From Macrocystis pyrifera (taxonomy: Eukaryota; Sar; Phaeophyceae; Laminariales; Laminariaceae), in NCBI GenBank assembly GCA_031763025.1, contig JASSKH010000025.1, positions 3,472,001-3,536,000 on the forward strand: a stretch of 64,000 bases of DNA, written 5' to 3'. The notes under the pieces were generated by a model. The model saw only the letters and a list, made by a program, of their open reading frames with translations. It ran no database searches and was not told the DNA's origin. Position 1 is the first letter of the stretch, and the number at the start of each line of letters is the position of its first letter. Position numbers and translations under genes: made by a program. Shown here one piece after another: positions 51,601-54,175 of this stretch.

Positions 51601-52589
51601 GTCGGAGCCTCTAACCAGCGCGCTTCATTCAGAGTTCGTGACGTAATCGTTGGGTTTGTCGATCGATGTCAAACCTGAAAAATGGTCTATATTTTGCCGT
51701 CAGAGAGGGGTAGAGATTTTTTGTCGTCTGTCTTCTACAGACCAGTGCCAAAATGTTTTTTTATCAGACGCCTGGTCAGCCCACGCCACATATCACCGAC
51801 CGAGGTGTGAGCACTGTGACACTAGGCTGGGTCGGAGACCTTAACCAGCGCATTCCGTTCAGATTTCATGACGGTGTCGTTGGTTTTGTCGATCGATGTC
51901 TGCCGAGGATTCTCATAAAAGTTGGCTCTAGTCAATGGGAATGACTATACATTGCTCCAGTATCTGCCAGAACAGGGGTTTTACATACATTGCGCGGCGA
52001 GCAATTAAAGTCCGCGTAAGCTGTCCCGTGACGTGTAAAATTTGCCGTATGATATACCCAGACAGGGTTCTCGTACGAGCACATAAGGGGTTCTCGTACG
52101 AGCACACAAGGTACTCTTACTGCGACCCACTAATGAATTATGTCCGGAAATGTACGAAGCGTTTTGGTATTAATATTATAATACAAATATCTTTACATTT
52201 CCGGACAAAGTGATACTTATCCCAGCTTGGGGTACGTACTCTCCAGCAGGTTGCCGTCGTCGGCCAGATACAGGTTTGGCAGCGATGCGCTCCACGGCCA
52301 CACGATTGAACACGCAACCTATGCTCCTGTTCGACCAGGTATACCAGGACATTGCAGGGGCGAGCATGGCTGCGTGGTCGCCTAGCAGCCCAAGAAATGC
52401 GAGCACACGAGCACGTTGCTGTTGGGAATGAAATTCAAACTTTCGTGCAAATTTGCAAATTTGAAATTTGAGAGAGGATCGAAAGCTACGATTGATGTAT
52501 GTGCGATGTTCTACCCTAGAGGTACTACATGTGGGGAAGCACTCACTGTTGCAGTCGACCAGGAAAACGATTGCCTCTTTGCCCGCCAT
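305..52589 (-). CDS. XRCC5: Ku80 (XRCC5) homologue, whole gene span, 16 exons, 3' end open
   Basis: Ku80 pairs with Ku70 to form the ring that loads on broken DNA ends for non-homologous end joining and protects telomeres. Exons, in transcript order: 52589-52547, 45750-45671, 45047-44944, 42466-42326, 39752-39572, 37645-37480, 36740-36694, 33961-33828, 32320-32262, 30734-30526, 28632-28474, 5966-5818, 4392-4329, 2562-2509, 1808-1656 and about 407-305. They total about 1846 bp (about 615 codons), slightly short of typical Ku80 (about 680-730), so C-terminal exons are probably missing. Phases agree at twelve of fourteen internal junctions up to exon 15, and the translations follow Ku80 order: vWA (exons 1-6), beta-barrel core with the GYRYGQ signature (7-13), C-terminal arm (13-15). 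Exons 6 and 10 each need one base changed in or beside a G run. The family call comes from remembered alignments, not a search. Confidence 0.9.
408..1655. other. Ku80 intron 15
   Basis: About 1.25 kb. Contains a SINE-like-2 copy (1270-1505) and otherwise unremarkable sequence. Plus-strand reading frames here show no protein features I recognise. Confidence 0.5.
1270..1505 (+). repeat. SINE-like-2 copy 1
   Basis: About 220 bp beginning near GAAGGAAGGAGCAAGGACAG and ending GGAGCTCATGCTGCGCATTG, then CCGGATGACAAAAGACAAAA. The 3' ends of all copies finish in '(C)GGATGGCAA' plus a different A-rich simple repeat, as retroposed elements do. Confidence 0.55.
1656..1808 (-). CDS. XRCC5: Ku80 exon 15 with an in-frame CTG/CAG repeat
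   Basis: 153 bp, acceptor TTTTGAACAG, donor TGG|GTAAGG. Begins [20 protein letters not shown] followed by VTYFSDL, which resembles the lysine-rich end of the Ku80 C-terminal arm. The exon then enters a CTG/CAG run (1675-1692) read as six Cys, followed by four Arg. An alternative donor, CGG|GTGACA inside the exon, would skip the repeat with the phase unchanged, so the true 3' end is uncertain. Confidence 0.72.
1809..2508. other. Ku80 intron 14: about 150-bp tandem repeat, interrupted by a MITE
   Basis: Four or so diverged units share 'TCGGGGCCATG...CACGCAGATG' and 'GGTATCCCCTCTCCCCTGTTG CGGCGTTGC' type blocks (about 1838, 1885, 2010-2080, 2173-2230, 2280-2400). A MITE-B copy (2093-2173) sits inside the array. 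Confidence 0.6.
2093..2173 (+). mobile_element. MITE-B copy
   Basis: About 80-bp palindrome of the TACCACTCTGTCCGGAAAT family (inverted repeat, TA at the ends), diverged. It sits inside the intron 14 tandem array. Confidence 0.6.
2509..2562 (-). CDS. XRCC5: Ku80 exon 14
   Basis: 54 bp (18 codons), acceptor TTCGGACAG after a T-rich tract, donor GAG|GTGATA. Encodes [18 protein letters not shown], the short helix after the barrel in Ku80's C-terminal arm ('P-P-x-E-L-x-x-K'). Both junctions are phase 0. Confidence 0.78.
2901..4008 (+). repeat. Repeat E copy 1
   Basis: 1.1-kb unclassified repeat. Starts near ACAAGGCGCTTCGCTCAGG and passes ACGCCACATACGCTTCGCGT, GGTCCGGGTAAAGCTTTC and GTGTTTCCCTCGTGTCTCGA to GAGTGAGATATCCGTAAGT. 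No protein feature recognised in either strand, though parts stay open in several copies. Confidence 0.75.
4028..4200 (+). mobile_element. MITE-D copy
   Basis: About 172-bp element with terminal inverted repeats AGTGGTCCCTCAGTAGTGCC and GGCACTACTGAGGGACCTAT; internal GGCAC-rich. Confidence 0.6.
4329..4392 (-). CDS. XRCC5: Ku80 exon 13
   Basis: 64 bp, acceptor TCTTGACAG, donor AAG|GTGGGG. Encodes [20 protein letters not shown] plus K, matching the Ku80 'R-A-L-x-P-x-x-x-L-P-x-x' segment. Its first base completes a Gly codon from exon 12. Ends in phase 0. Confidence 0.85.
4613..4694 (+). mobile_element. MITE-B copy
   Basis: Ends ACTCTGTCCCTAAATATAA and TTTAGGGGCATAGTGGTA. Confidence 0.65.
5570..5790 (+). 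repeat. SINE-like-2 copy 2
   Basis: Same block order: GGACAGCAAATGAAGTA, CCGGAAGTAGGTG, TTCTTTCGGGGTGCTTGTGA, then ACATTGTCGGATGGCAAGA. Ends 28 bp before the exon 12 boundary. Confidence 0.55.
5818..5966 (-). CDS. XRCC5: Ku80 exon 12
   Basis: 149 bp, acceptor CCCCCTTCCAG. I chose donor CGG|GTGCGC because it gives phase 2, as exon 13 needs; a stronger-looking GTGAGG at 5855-5860 gives phase 1 and breaks the chain. Begins [20 protein letters not shown] and includes [11 protein letters not shown]. This matches the Ku80 'P-x-x-E-Q-x-x-x-x-x-x-L-I-x-x-M' helix and the 'N-P-x-x-Q-R' segment that follows. It directly continues exon 11 in phase 0 across the 22.5-kb intron. Confidence 0.85.
6139..6215 (-). 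repeat. C40 tract with repeat X end fragments, inverted
   Basis: 40 C (6139-6178), then GTACGACTACGGCCATGCAT and GAGTACACCCC, the inverted X left end. Confidence 0.65.
6420..6500 (+). repeat. Repeat H copy
   Basis: Block 'GAAATACGTCAGCTGTGAGTT...TGATACTCAACTTTGCAAGC' of about 75 bp. Other copies: 7843-7880 and 7896-7936 (partial, tandem), 9300-9375, and inverted at 20470-20545. Often close to SINE-like-1. Confidence 0.65.
7196..7276 (+). mobile_element. MITE-B copy
   Basis: Ends TACCACTGTCCAGAAATTTA and ATATTTCGGGACAGAGTGGT. Confidence 0.7.
7447..7705 (+). repeat. SINE-like-1 copy 1
   Basis: About 250-bp core, from GTTGGGAGGGCCGCAAGGG to TTTTCCATCGCACGAACACG. Contains a B-box-like GGGTCGAGCCC, a D-arm-like GCGGTAGAGA about 50 bp before it, and a perfect splice-donor consensus (CCAG|GTAAGTATG). 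A GT-rich stretch with GATGTTTGGTGTTGG words precedes it. Confidence 0.7.
8498..8765 (+). repeat. SINE-like-1 copy 2
   Basis: Nearly identical to copy 1 through the core and donor site, then diverges (GCCTGTCTAGG) before the shared 3' block. Confidence 0.7.
9300..9380 (+). repeat. Repeat H copy
   Basis: Diverged copy of the 6420 repeat, sharing CGTCAGCTGTGAGTTC and GATACTCAACTTTGCAAGC, after a T-rich run. Confidence 0.6.
9535..9950 (+). repeat. Diverged tandem pair around GAAGACGAAAAATC
   Basis: Two diverged units (9535-9740 and 9825-9950) share 'GAAGACGAAAAATCT', 'AGAGCTTCT' and 'AGCAGTGCCACC'-type blocks. Family unknown. Confidence 0.45.
10340..12290 (+). mobile_element. LINE (endonuclease/RT type), 5'-truncated and frameshifted
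   Basis: A reverse transcriptase runs from [20 protein letters not shown] through [46 protein letters not shown] and LYADDAGIV (catalytic F/YADD) to the C-terminal region ending near [13 protein letters not shown]. The upstream endonuclease domain is missing. A 4-bp insertion (CGTA, about 11132-11135) shifts the frame between the LSP and FNVFF motifs. A second shift falls between about 12050 and 12110. The 3' tail (12182-12290) is G-rich and is repeated as an insert at 56092-56201. It lies antisense inside Ku80 intron 11. Confidence 0.9.
14870..15480 (+). repeat. Minisatellite inside the fossil Gag-like region
   Basis: Tandem units of about 30-60 bp built on 'CGCGGCGGGGCCGTGCACGG' and 'ACGAGAGGGGA', giving an Arg/Gly/Ala-rich repeat in every frame. 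Confidence 0.7.
18600..18790 (+). repeat. Fossil retroelement terminal repeat, first copy (B1-like)
   Basis: About 180 bp starting GCTGTTGAGGTTGTCTGTC and running to GTGAAGAGTAGACCAAA. It is about 95% identical by eye to 19690-19878. High identity against a heavily damaged coding part suggests repeat homogenisation or a fairly recent insertion. Confidence 0.75.
18860..19405 (+). repeat. Repeat X copy 1, within the fossil retroelement
   Basis: About 540-bp repeat, from GTATTCATTATCATGCATGG to a TATATATACCAGGTA block, both ends bordered by G-rich tracts. Conserved inner blocks include GGACGGAGCACGTCGGGTTT and TAGCTCACGCAGTGAGAGGC. Family unknown; no ORF conserved between copies. Confidence 0.75.
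19535..19580 (+). repeat. (CAG)n microsatellite
   Basis: About 15 CAG units near the fossil retroelement's right end. Confidence 0.85.
19690..19878 (+). repeat. Fossil retroelement terminal repeat, second copy (B2-like)
   Basis: Partner of 18600-18790. A SINE-like-1 copy begins immediately after its end. Confidence 0.75.
19915..20095 (+). repeat. SINE-like-1 copy 3, 3'-truncated
   Basis: Core only; stops at CACTGGCCACTGGCAAGG without the donor site or 3' block. It abuts the fossil retroelement terminal repeat. Confidence 0.65.
20172..20435 (+). repeat. SINE-like-1 copy 4
   Basis: Full core with the donor-like site and 3' block, 80 bp after copy 3 in the same orientation. Confidence 0.7.
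20470..20545 (-). repeat. Repeat H copy, inverted
   Basis: Reverse complement of the block at 6420-6500, next to SINE-like-1 copy 4. Confidence 0.65.
21748..23468 (-). mobile_element. Second LINE (different clade), 3' part only, badly decayed
   Basis: Read on the minus strand. The end of the RT domain contains [18 protein letters not shown] and [15 protein letters not shown] (23109-23468). A stretch beginning [18 protein letters not shown] follows (22828-23109), then a Cys/His-containing segment around 22420-22590, and finally a conserved C-terminus with [18 protein letters not shown] and [17 protein letters not shown] (21748-22134). The pieces lie in different frames with at least three shifts. 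The 5' half including the catalytic YADD is gone. It is less like an active copy than the 10-kb LINE. Confidence 0.8.
23806..24062 (+). repeat. SINE-like-1 copy 5
   Basis: Full core, preceded by the same GTTGGGATGTTTGGTG word cluster. Lies just beyond the truncated 5' end of the second LINE. Confidence 0.7.
26137..26327 (-). ncRNA. U2 spliceosomal snRNA
   Basis: U2 pairs with the intron branch point in the major spliceosome. The minus strand begins AUACCUUCUCGGCCUUUUGG (stem-loop I), then has the branch-point recognition core GUGUAGUAUCUGUUC. Stem-loop IIa is AAUCAGU/ACUGAUU and IIb is GACACUC/GAGUGUC. A U-rich likely Sm site (UGUUUUUGA) follows, then a GCCGG/CCGGC stem containing UUGCAGU and a terminal GUCCCC/GGGGAC hairpin. 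The length of 191 nt equals canonical U2. All conserved stems pair perfectly, so it looks functional. It lies in Ku80 intron 11 on the same strand as Ku80, but should have its own promoter. Confidence 0.95.
26354..26364 (-). promoter_or_regulatory. TATA-like box of the U2 gene
   Basis: An ATAATATATAT block about 27-37 bp upstream of the inferred U2 5' end, the expected place for a snRNA TATA-type element. No second proximal element was identified. Confidence 0.45.
27466..27493 (+). other. Perfect hairpin
   Basis: CCCGGGAGAG, loop TCAT, CTCTCCCGGG. Nearby are two direct copies of GTCGCTTCGCTCCCTTG followed by TTCAAAATCCTCAT (27220 and 27510). Confidence 0.5.
27683..27925 (+). other. Unrecognised ORF running into MITE-C
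   Basis: About 80 codons with balanced composition ([20 protein letters not shown]..., TVPEVYNPF), ending in the MITE-C copy. No domain recognised. It could be a fragment of a transposon protein or chance; codon-like composition is the only support. Confidence 0.2.
27928..28022 (+). mobile_element. MITE-C copy
   Basis: About 95-bp palindrome. Arms AACCCTTTTACGACCGCAGT and CAGTCCTAAAAGGATTAA enclose CCCGTTTTGGAGACAAAC and its inverse. No coding capacity. Confidence 0.7.
28474..28632 (-). CDS. XRCC5: Ku80 exon 11
   Basis: 159 bp (53 codons, phase 0 to 0), acceptor CCACCCCCAG, donor AAG|GTGGGC. Begins [20 protein letters not shown], then [20 protein letters not shown]. Ku80 proteins share 'V-A-x-V-R-Y... 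P-x-x-G-x-L-x-P... L-P-F-A-E-D-x-R-x-x-x-F-P-S'. This is the last exon before the 22.5-kb intron. Confidence 0.95.
28875..28960 (+). repeat. SINE-like-2 copy 3, 5'-truncated
   Basis: Only the last about 85 bp (CTCATGCTACACATTGTGGG ATGGCAA), running straight into (AAT/AAC)n. Confidence 0.55.
28960..29065 (+). repeat. (AAC/AAT)n microsatellite
   Basis: Follows a SINE-like-2 end; its opposite-strand frames are artefacts. Confidence 0.85.
29985..30120 (-). pseudogene. Decayed copy of Ku80 exon 10 3' boundary and following intron
   Basis: Plus strand CGGTTGTCGCAGAGACGCC... ATACCTGGTCCAAGTTGG parallels CAGTTGTCGCAGAGAGATGC... GTACCTGGTCTAAGTTGCG at 30420-30540. Confidence 0.65.
30526..30734 (-). 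CDS. XRCC5: Ku80 exon 10 (one-base frame problem beside a GGG run)
   Basis: 209 bp, acceptor CTGCGCAG, donor CAG|GTACTT. Reads [18 protein letters not shown], then [20 protein letters not shown] and VLLPEPG. It matches Ku80 'Y-x-P-x-S-x-x-D-E-x-x-x-K... L-G-F... R-x-x-x-M-G-x-x-x-V-x-P'. Near 30590 the continuation [20 protein letters not shown] is in the next frame. One extra G in a GGG run would restore 210 bp (70 codons) and phase 0. Partial copies of this exon lie at 30845-30951 and 29985-30120. Confidence 0.9.
30845..30951 (-). pseudogene. Decayed copy of Ku80 exon 10, 5' half with acceptor
   Basis: Minus strand AACAACGCAG|GAGTACATCC CAGTGAACACGG..., translating [15 protein letters not shown] before stops, against [15 protein letters not shown] in exon 10. 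Confidence 0.8.
31370..32055 (+). repeat. Diverged tandem repeat, about 70-85-bp unit, Ku80 intron 9
   Basis: Units share TGGGATTGGAAATATACTGG, GTTCCTTAGTCAGAA and a later GAATACAAGTGTGA. Confidence 0.55.
31465..31665 (+). repeat. SINE-like-2 copy 4
   Basis: Shares GAAGGAAGGAGCAACGA, CCGGAAGTAGGTACATAT, TTCTTTCGGAGTGCTTATGA and TACTGTCGGATGGCAAC, followed by an AAC-rich tail. Confidence 0.55.
32262..32320 (-). CDS. XRCC5: Ku80 exon 9 (GYRYG signature)
   Basis: 59 bp, acceptor CGAGAGCAG, donor CAG|GTGCGA. Encodes [19 protein letters not shown]. 'I-K-G-Y/F-R-Y-G' is one of the best conserved Ku80 motifs. Two bases at the 5' end complete the codon from exon 8. Ends in phase 0. Confidence 0.93.
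32404..32484 (+). mobile_element. MITE-B copy
   Basis: Ends GCCCTGGTCCGAATTGTAAG and CTTACATTTCCGTCCAGATT; in Ku80 intron 8. Confidence 0.65.
32494..33105 (+). repeat. Minisatellite, about 21-bp unit, Ku80 intron 8
   Basis: About 28 units of ATTACTGGACAAGTCGTAAC, with variation. A few more units lie at 33470-33565 and near 33765, so the array once extended towards exon 8. Confidence 0.9.
33828..33961 (-). CDS. XRCC5: Ku80 exon 8
   Basis: 134 bp, acceptor GAGGACAG, donor CCCAG|GTATCG. Encodes (R)[18 protein letters not shown] and later [14 protein letters not shown]. This is the Ku80 barrel segment 'Y-K-K-T... L-K-K-x-S... V-x-x-x-x-T-Y'. Its single 3' base joins AA of exon 9 to give Glu. 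Confidence 0.88.
33962..36693. other. Ku80 intron 7
   Basis: 2.7 kb. One MITE-B copy (36334-36415). I see nothing recognisable between about 34.1 and 36.3 kb except scattered ACTATTAATA and CAGCAGTAC words. Confidence 0.5.
36334..36415 (+). mobile_element. MITE-B copy
   Basis: Ends TACCACTCTGGCCGATAATA and TTACCGGCCAGAGGGGTA; in Ku80 intron 7. Confidence 0.7.
36694..36740 (-). CDS. XRCC5: Ku80 exon 7 (47-bp micro-exon)
   Basis: 47 bp, acceptor CCCTTTCCAG, strong donor CAG|GTATGT. Encodes [15 protein letters not shown] plus two bases. It corresponds to the opening strand of the Ku80 beta-barrel ('F-R-G-x-L-x-I...'). Phase 0 in, phase 2 out; both junctions fit the neighbouring exons, which is the main support for so short an exon. 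Confidence 0.8.
36845..37120 (+). repeat. Degenerate (CAAT)n array, Ku80 intron 6
   Basis: CAATCAATCAATCAG-type words over about 270 bp; MITE-A copy 2 is inserted at its right end. Confidence 0.8.
37122..37219 (+). mobile_element. MITE-A copy 2, left end shortened
   Basis: Lacks about 10 bp of the left inverted repeat (TTACGTAAATAGGACC). Inserted in the CAAT-rich array of Ku80 intron 6. Confidence 0.8.
37378..37455 (-). repeat. Repeat X left-end fragment, inverted
   Basis: Reverse complement of the X left end (GGATGCGAGGGTCTATGGTC... GAGTACGCC) plus a C run. Lies 25 bp from Ku80 exon 6. Confidence 0.65.
37480..37645 (-). CDS. XRCC5: Ku80 exon 6 (one-base frame problem in a G run)
   Basis: 166 bp, acceptor after a CT-repeat tract (CTGGTCAG), donor CTG|GTGAGT. 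Its 3' part reads [20 protein letters not shown] and on to IKTTNPVL, matching the end of the Ku80 vWA domain ('E-E-N-x-x-L-x-x-L... P-x-T'). Read in phase 0 from exon 5 the start gives [11 protein letters not shown], a plausible linker. That frame joins the conserved part only if the 9-G run (C9 on plus, 37614-37622) were one base shorter. This may be a homopolymer consensus error or a real lesion. Confidence 0.82.
37977..38601 (+). repeat. Repeat X copy 2 with its G tracts
   Basis: Preceded by G26 and followed by G-rich sequence with a pure G40 run (38562-38601). Slightly more diverged than copy 3. Confidence 0.75.
38706..39250 (+). repeat. Repeat X copy 3
   Basis: Follows copy 2 directly after two short X-end-like pieces (GTACTCATTTGTTGCTTGCC). 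Same orientation. Confidence 0.75.
39572..39752 (-). CDS. XRCC5: Ku80 exon 5
   Basis: 181 bp, with a pyrimidine-rich acceptor ending CACGCAG and donor GAG|GTGGGA. Encodes [20 protein letters not shown], continuing to [14 protein letters not shown]. This is the Ku80 vWA strand 'K-R-x-x-x-x-x-T-D' plus the following helix and strand. Its first base completes the Lys codon from exon 4. Ends in phase 0. Confidence 0.9.
39835..40400 (+). repeat. Minisatellite, about 31-bp unit, Ku80 intron 4
   Basis: About 18 units of GGGGCAGCAGTCATGACCTA plus GATCTTTC. Confidence 0.9.
40409..40471 (-). pseudogene. Decayed copy of Ku80 exon 5, 5' part
   Basis: Minus strand contains CGGGACGTGTGTCATTCTCC and GACGGACGCCGCCACCGG, like exon 5's CGGCACGTGTATCTCCTCAC and ACGGACGCCGCCACGCCGG. 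Out of frame. Confidence 0.65.
41935..42044 (+). mobile_element. MITE-A copy 3
   Basis: Full-length, TA-flanked. Lies beside the decayed 3' copy of Ku80 exon 4. Confidence 0.85.
42092..42142 (-). pseudogene. Decayed copy of Ku80 exon 4, 3' half
   Basis: Minus strand TGGTCGGGCTGCTACGCGAT then CGGATCGAGGACCGTCAACA|GTGAGC, against exon 4's GTCGGGCTGCACATGATCCG and its donor. The splice donor is kept, the 5' half is absent. Confidence 0.75.
42182..42290 (-). mobile_element. MITE-A copy 4
   Basis: Full-length in opposite orientation, between the decayed copy (42092-42142) and the intact exon 4 (from 42326). Confidence 0.85.
42326..42466 (-). CDS. XRCC5: Ku80 exon 4
   Basis: 141 bp, acceptor GCGCGCAG, donor AAAAA|GTGAGC. 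Encodes [16 protein letters not shown], then [16 protein letters not shown], close to the conserved Ku80 'G-D-F-L-D-A-L-I-V-G-M-D-M-L' helix. Phase 2 in, phase 2 out. Decayed partial copies of this exon lie on both sides (42092-42142 and 42643-42735). Confidence 0.92.
42643..42735 (-). pseudogene. Decayed copy of Ku80 exon 4, 5' half plus intron end
   Basis: Keeps an acceptor-like GCTGTGCAG then GCTCGACATGGGTTGTG and GAGGTGGAAGGCATCGATGC, before a G/C run cuts it off. Corresponds to the start of exon 4. Confidence 0.75.
42951..43050 (+). mobile_element. MITE-C copy
   Basis: Arms TGCAGTCCCGATTAGGGGAC and CCCCAAAACGGGACCGCAG, ending AAAAGGGTTGA. Confidence 0.65.
43086..43155 (+). repeat. MITE-D left-end fragment
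   Basis: Starts AGCAGTGGTCCCTCGATAGC and shows the CCGGC-rich interior, without a right end. Confidence 0.45.
43197..43308 (+). mobile_element. MITE-A copy 5
   Basis: Full-length, TA-flanked, in Ku80 intron 3. Confidence 0.85.
43990..44165 (+). repeat. Tandem pair, about 75-bp unit, Ku80 intron 3
   Basis: Two units with CTAGAGTG(CT)GTTTCGTAGG and GTACATRTATACTCTG. Confidence 0.65.
44944..45047 (-). CDS. XRCC5: Ku80 exon 3
   Basis: 104 bp, acceptor CTTGCAG, donor CAT|GTGAGG. Begins [15 protein letters not shown] and continues to VKELC. The 'E-x-G-V-V-L-F-G' strand followed by a variable acidic loop is a recognisable part of the Ku80 vWA domain (D-E-x-x-L-V-L-F-G in animals, D-E-V-G-I-V-V-F-G in plants). 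It starts in phase 0 after exon 2 and ends with two bases joined to exon 4 as Met. Confidence 0.9.
45130..45490 (+). repeat. Tandem repeat, about 110-bp unit, Ku80 intron 2
   Basis: Three to four units containing CCTTGACGGCTGTCCGTCTA and GTTTGACCCGTCAAG; each unit has an internal TTGACGG/CCGTCAA inverted pair. Confidence 0.8.
45588..45631 (+). repeat. (CAACAG)n microsatellite, 40 bp from Ku80 exon 2
   Basis: About seven CAACAG units just downstream (in transcript) of the exon 2 donor. Confidence 0.8.
45671..45750 (-). CDS. XRCC5: Ku80 exon 2
   Basis: 80 bp. The acceptor has a strong T tract ending GCTTCAG and the donor is CAG|GTAAGC. Encodes (R)[20 protein letters not shown] and a few more residues ending SKQ, matching the first long helix of the Ku80 vWA domain. 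It begins with two bases that complete the codon split by exon 1 and ends in phase 0. Confidence 0.88.
46199..46308 (+). mobile_element. MITE-A copy 6
   Basis: Full-length, TA-flanked, in Ku80 intron 1. Confidence 0.85.
46418..46500 (+). mobile_element. MITE-C copy, diverged
   Basis: TTAACCCCTTTGTGGGGACA to GCAGCACTAAAGGGACTA; inner arms weak. Confidence 0.5.
46672..47045 (+). repeat. MITE-D copy expanded into a CCGGCAC array
   Basis: Ends resemble MITE-D (GGTCCCTCTATAGTGCCGG... TATAGGGACCACTACTG). The interior has expanded into repeats of 'AACCGGCACTAT(A/T)...' about 22-26 bp long. Confidence 0.6.
47087..47216 (+). mobile_element. MITE-C copy
   Basis: Arms GCAGTCCCGTTTGGGGGACA and its inverse, outer TTAACCCTTATAG and GTAAAAGGGTTAA; TAGAGCAGTCCCG forms an extra matched inner pair. 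Confidence 0.7.
47590..47965 (+). repeat. Repeat F copy 1
   Basis: About 370 bp. Shares CTCGCCCCCTAGACCA, TTGGCCTTGCCCG and GGTTAG(A)GGCTCCGACCCA-type blocks with two inverted copies at 51285-51910. Two copies keep similar short reading frames around RPLDHG; function unknown. Confidence 0.6.
48670..49835 (+). repeat. Repeat X copy 4, interrupted by an LTR-like insertion
   Basis: Left piece 48670-48746 and right piece 49356-49835 join seamlessly at CGCATCCCTACAATGCC once the 609-bp insert is set aside. Confidence 0.75.
48747..49355 (+). mobile_element. LTR-like insertion in repeat X copy 4, fossil
   Basis: 609 bp, beginning TGTTATGAT and ending ATCTTAACA (TG...CA, imperfect inverted ends), with 4-bp flanking duplication CCTA. 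A 50-bp internal direct repeat of its own start occurs at 49079-49128. It looks like a solo LTR of an LTR retroelement, or a non-autonomous relative; no coding domains. Confidence 0.55.
50506..50586 (+). mobile_element. MITE-B copy
   Basis: Ends CACTTTGGCCGGGAACATAA and TTTTTCCGGCCAGAGTGGTA. Confidence 0.7.
51285..51650 (-). repeat. Repeat F copy 2
   Basis: Inverted relative to copy 1, more complete. Confidence 0.6.
51651..51915 (-). repeat. Repeat F copy 3, partial
   Basis: Tandem after copy 2, sharing GACGCCTGGTCAGCCCACGC and ATCACCGACCGAGGTGTGAG. Confidence 0.6.
52133..52216 (+). mobile_element. MITE-B copy
   Basis: Ends ATTATGTCCGGAAATGTA and TACATTTCCGGACAAAGTGA; about 330 bp from Ku80 exon 1. 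Confidence 0.65.
52547..52589 (-). CDS. XRCC5: Ku80 exon 1 (start)
   Basis: Encodes [14 protein letters not shown], the first beta strand of the Ku vWA domain with a degenerate MIDAS-like D-x-N-x-S (completed by exon 2). The donor is ACA|GTGAGT, leaving one base (phase 1). I start at 52589, in a CAGCATGG context. An in-frame ATG lies 18 bases further upstream (52607) and would add MYVLCS; family comparison favours the inner one. The next exon supplies GG to complete an Arg codon. Confidence 0.85.
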
Positions 52590-53230
52590 GCTGCAGAGAA
52601 CGTACAATCTCCTCCCACTTCTTTGGCAGTATCAGGATGTCTCTTAGGCTGCGCTTTCGGTGTGCGCAGGAACTCAAACGTTGGGCCTCAGAGCTACGTA
52701 CAGACAGGCAGCAGAGCAGTTCGAAGTGCAACAAGCACTGGAGTTCTGCTCTTGACGAATTTGCTTGGCGGAAGCTTGGTATCCGAGGGTATCTGCAAGC
52801 TTGTCTTCTTCGCAGCAAGTCGATCGGTCGGCTGGTCAACGAGGCAGACCCTTGTGGCGCCTGCTATTATACGGTCGCTGCTTGCTACCCTCTGTGACCT
52901 GCCTCTCCACTGTTTGGCGAGAAAGTACTGTATAGGGGTGCGATTTAGCTAGAGTGCGATTTCGCGATTTCGCGATTTTAATTTTCGGGTGCTCCAACAC
53001 GCAAGATGGCCGTGCAGAAGAAGAGAACAGGGGATCGGCACAAGACCCCCGGCCGAAAAGATTAACATTTTTGAGCGTGTTTTCTGTCAAGGAAATAAAA
53101 TCATAAAATCTCATCTTGATCTTGTGAACACACCACCCACACAGACAACTGCAACGTAACACAGCAACACCACCCAGCGCCGTCACCAGCAGCCCAGCAG
53201 CACACCTCTGATACTCTATGCACTCGTGTC

Positions 53231-53875
53231 ATGCATCAAAGCACCGCCGCCCTCTTGCTCAAGGGCTCTCGTGCCGCGCTCTCCTTCCTTTTATTTTCCG
53301 TGTGCGAATCCGCTCGGAGTCGGACCGGTTCAAGATCCAGCTCAAGAGCCGCGAGCTCGGGCCCCCGAGTCGCGGGGCCATGGGCCCTGCGCATCCGCAT
53401 GAAAAAGCCCTCGTCGTTTGTACAAACTCTTGACAATGATTTTCAAACGAAGACAGAGTTCCCATTGAGAAGCACCAAGCAAGCCTGCTGCTGTAGACGT
53501 TGTAGTTGCCTTCCCGTTAGCTTGTGCTGGGTGCACAACAGGGACGAAGCGTTAGCCCCTTCGAGCGGAGTGCTATCGTTCGGTCGTGTTATACTATTCT
53601 GTTCAGGGGAAAGTGTTGCTATTGTTGTTCACACGGAACAAAACATCGGAGTTCGAGCCAGCTTTGGCCCTGCTTCCAGCAGATCGAGTTTCAGGTTTCA
53701 GGCGATGGAGATGGAGATGTCAGCCCGGAGTGAGCCGGGTGCTCGGCAGACCGCATGGGTGAGAATTTGGGACTCTGGCGTGTACCACCCACCATCATCA
53801 CCTACTCATGTCCGCACCTGCTGTAACCCCAAGTATAAAAAACTTCAATGGCAACAACCACACACATATGCATGA
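53231..53875 (+). other. Unrecognised 214-codon ORF divergent from Ku80
   Basis: The longest open frame outside repeats, starting 640 bp from the Ku80 start codon. It opens MHQSTAALLLKGSRAALSFL, hydrophobic enough for a signal or transit peptide, then is Ser/Arg-rich without a known domain. No supporting splice signals or homologue recognised; probably chance. Confidence 0.25.
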
Positions 53876-54175
53876 TAAAGAACTCGGAAATCTGAAATAT
53901 ACTATTTTGTACAGCAGTTGTACACTGCTTGCTGTAGATCTGCAGAACGTTAGTTTGTTTGTTTCCGCCTGCACAGCCTAGCCATAGCAGCAACAACACC
54001 AGCACCAGCAGTGGGTGCTCCGTTCCACGCTCGTCGACAAACACTCGCGCGAGACCAATCACGCCTCTCGGACAGACCATCGATTCCCACTTCGGGATGT
54101 ACAGCAGTAGATGCCAGTCCTGATCTGTAGGATCCAGCTCGTCATGCAGCAGTACAGCAGTGTTCCCCCGTAATA

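Larger units (their letters stand above)
45751..52546. other. Ku80 intron 1, 6.8 kb
   Basis: Holds MITE-A (46199-46308), MITE-C and MITE-D copies, repeat F copies, repeat X copy 4 split by an LTR-like insertion, and MITE-B copies. No exon-like sequence recognised; the phase of exons 1 and 2 needs none. Confidence 0.6.
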
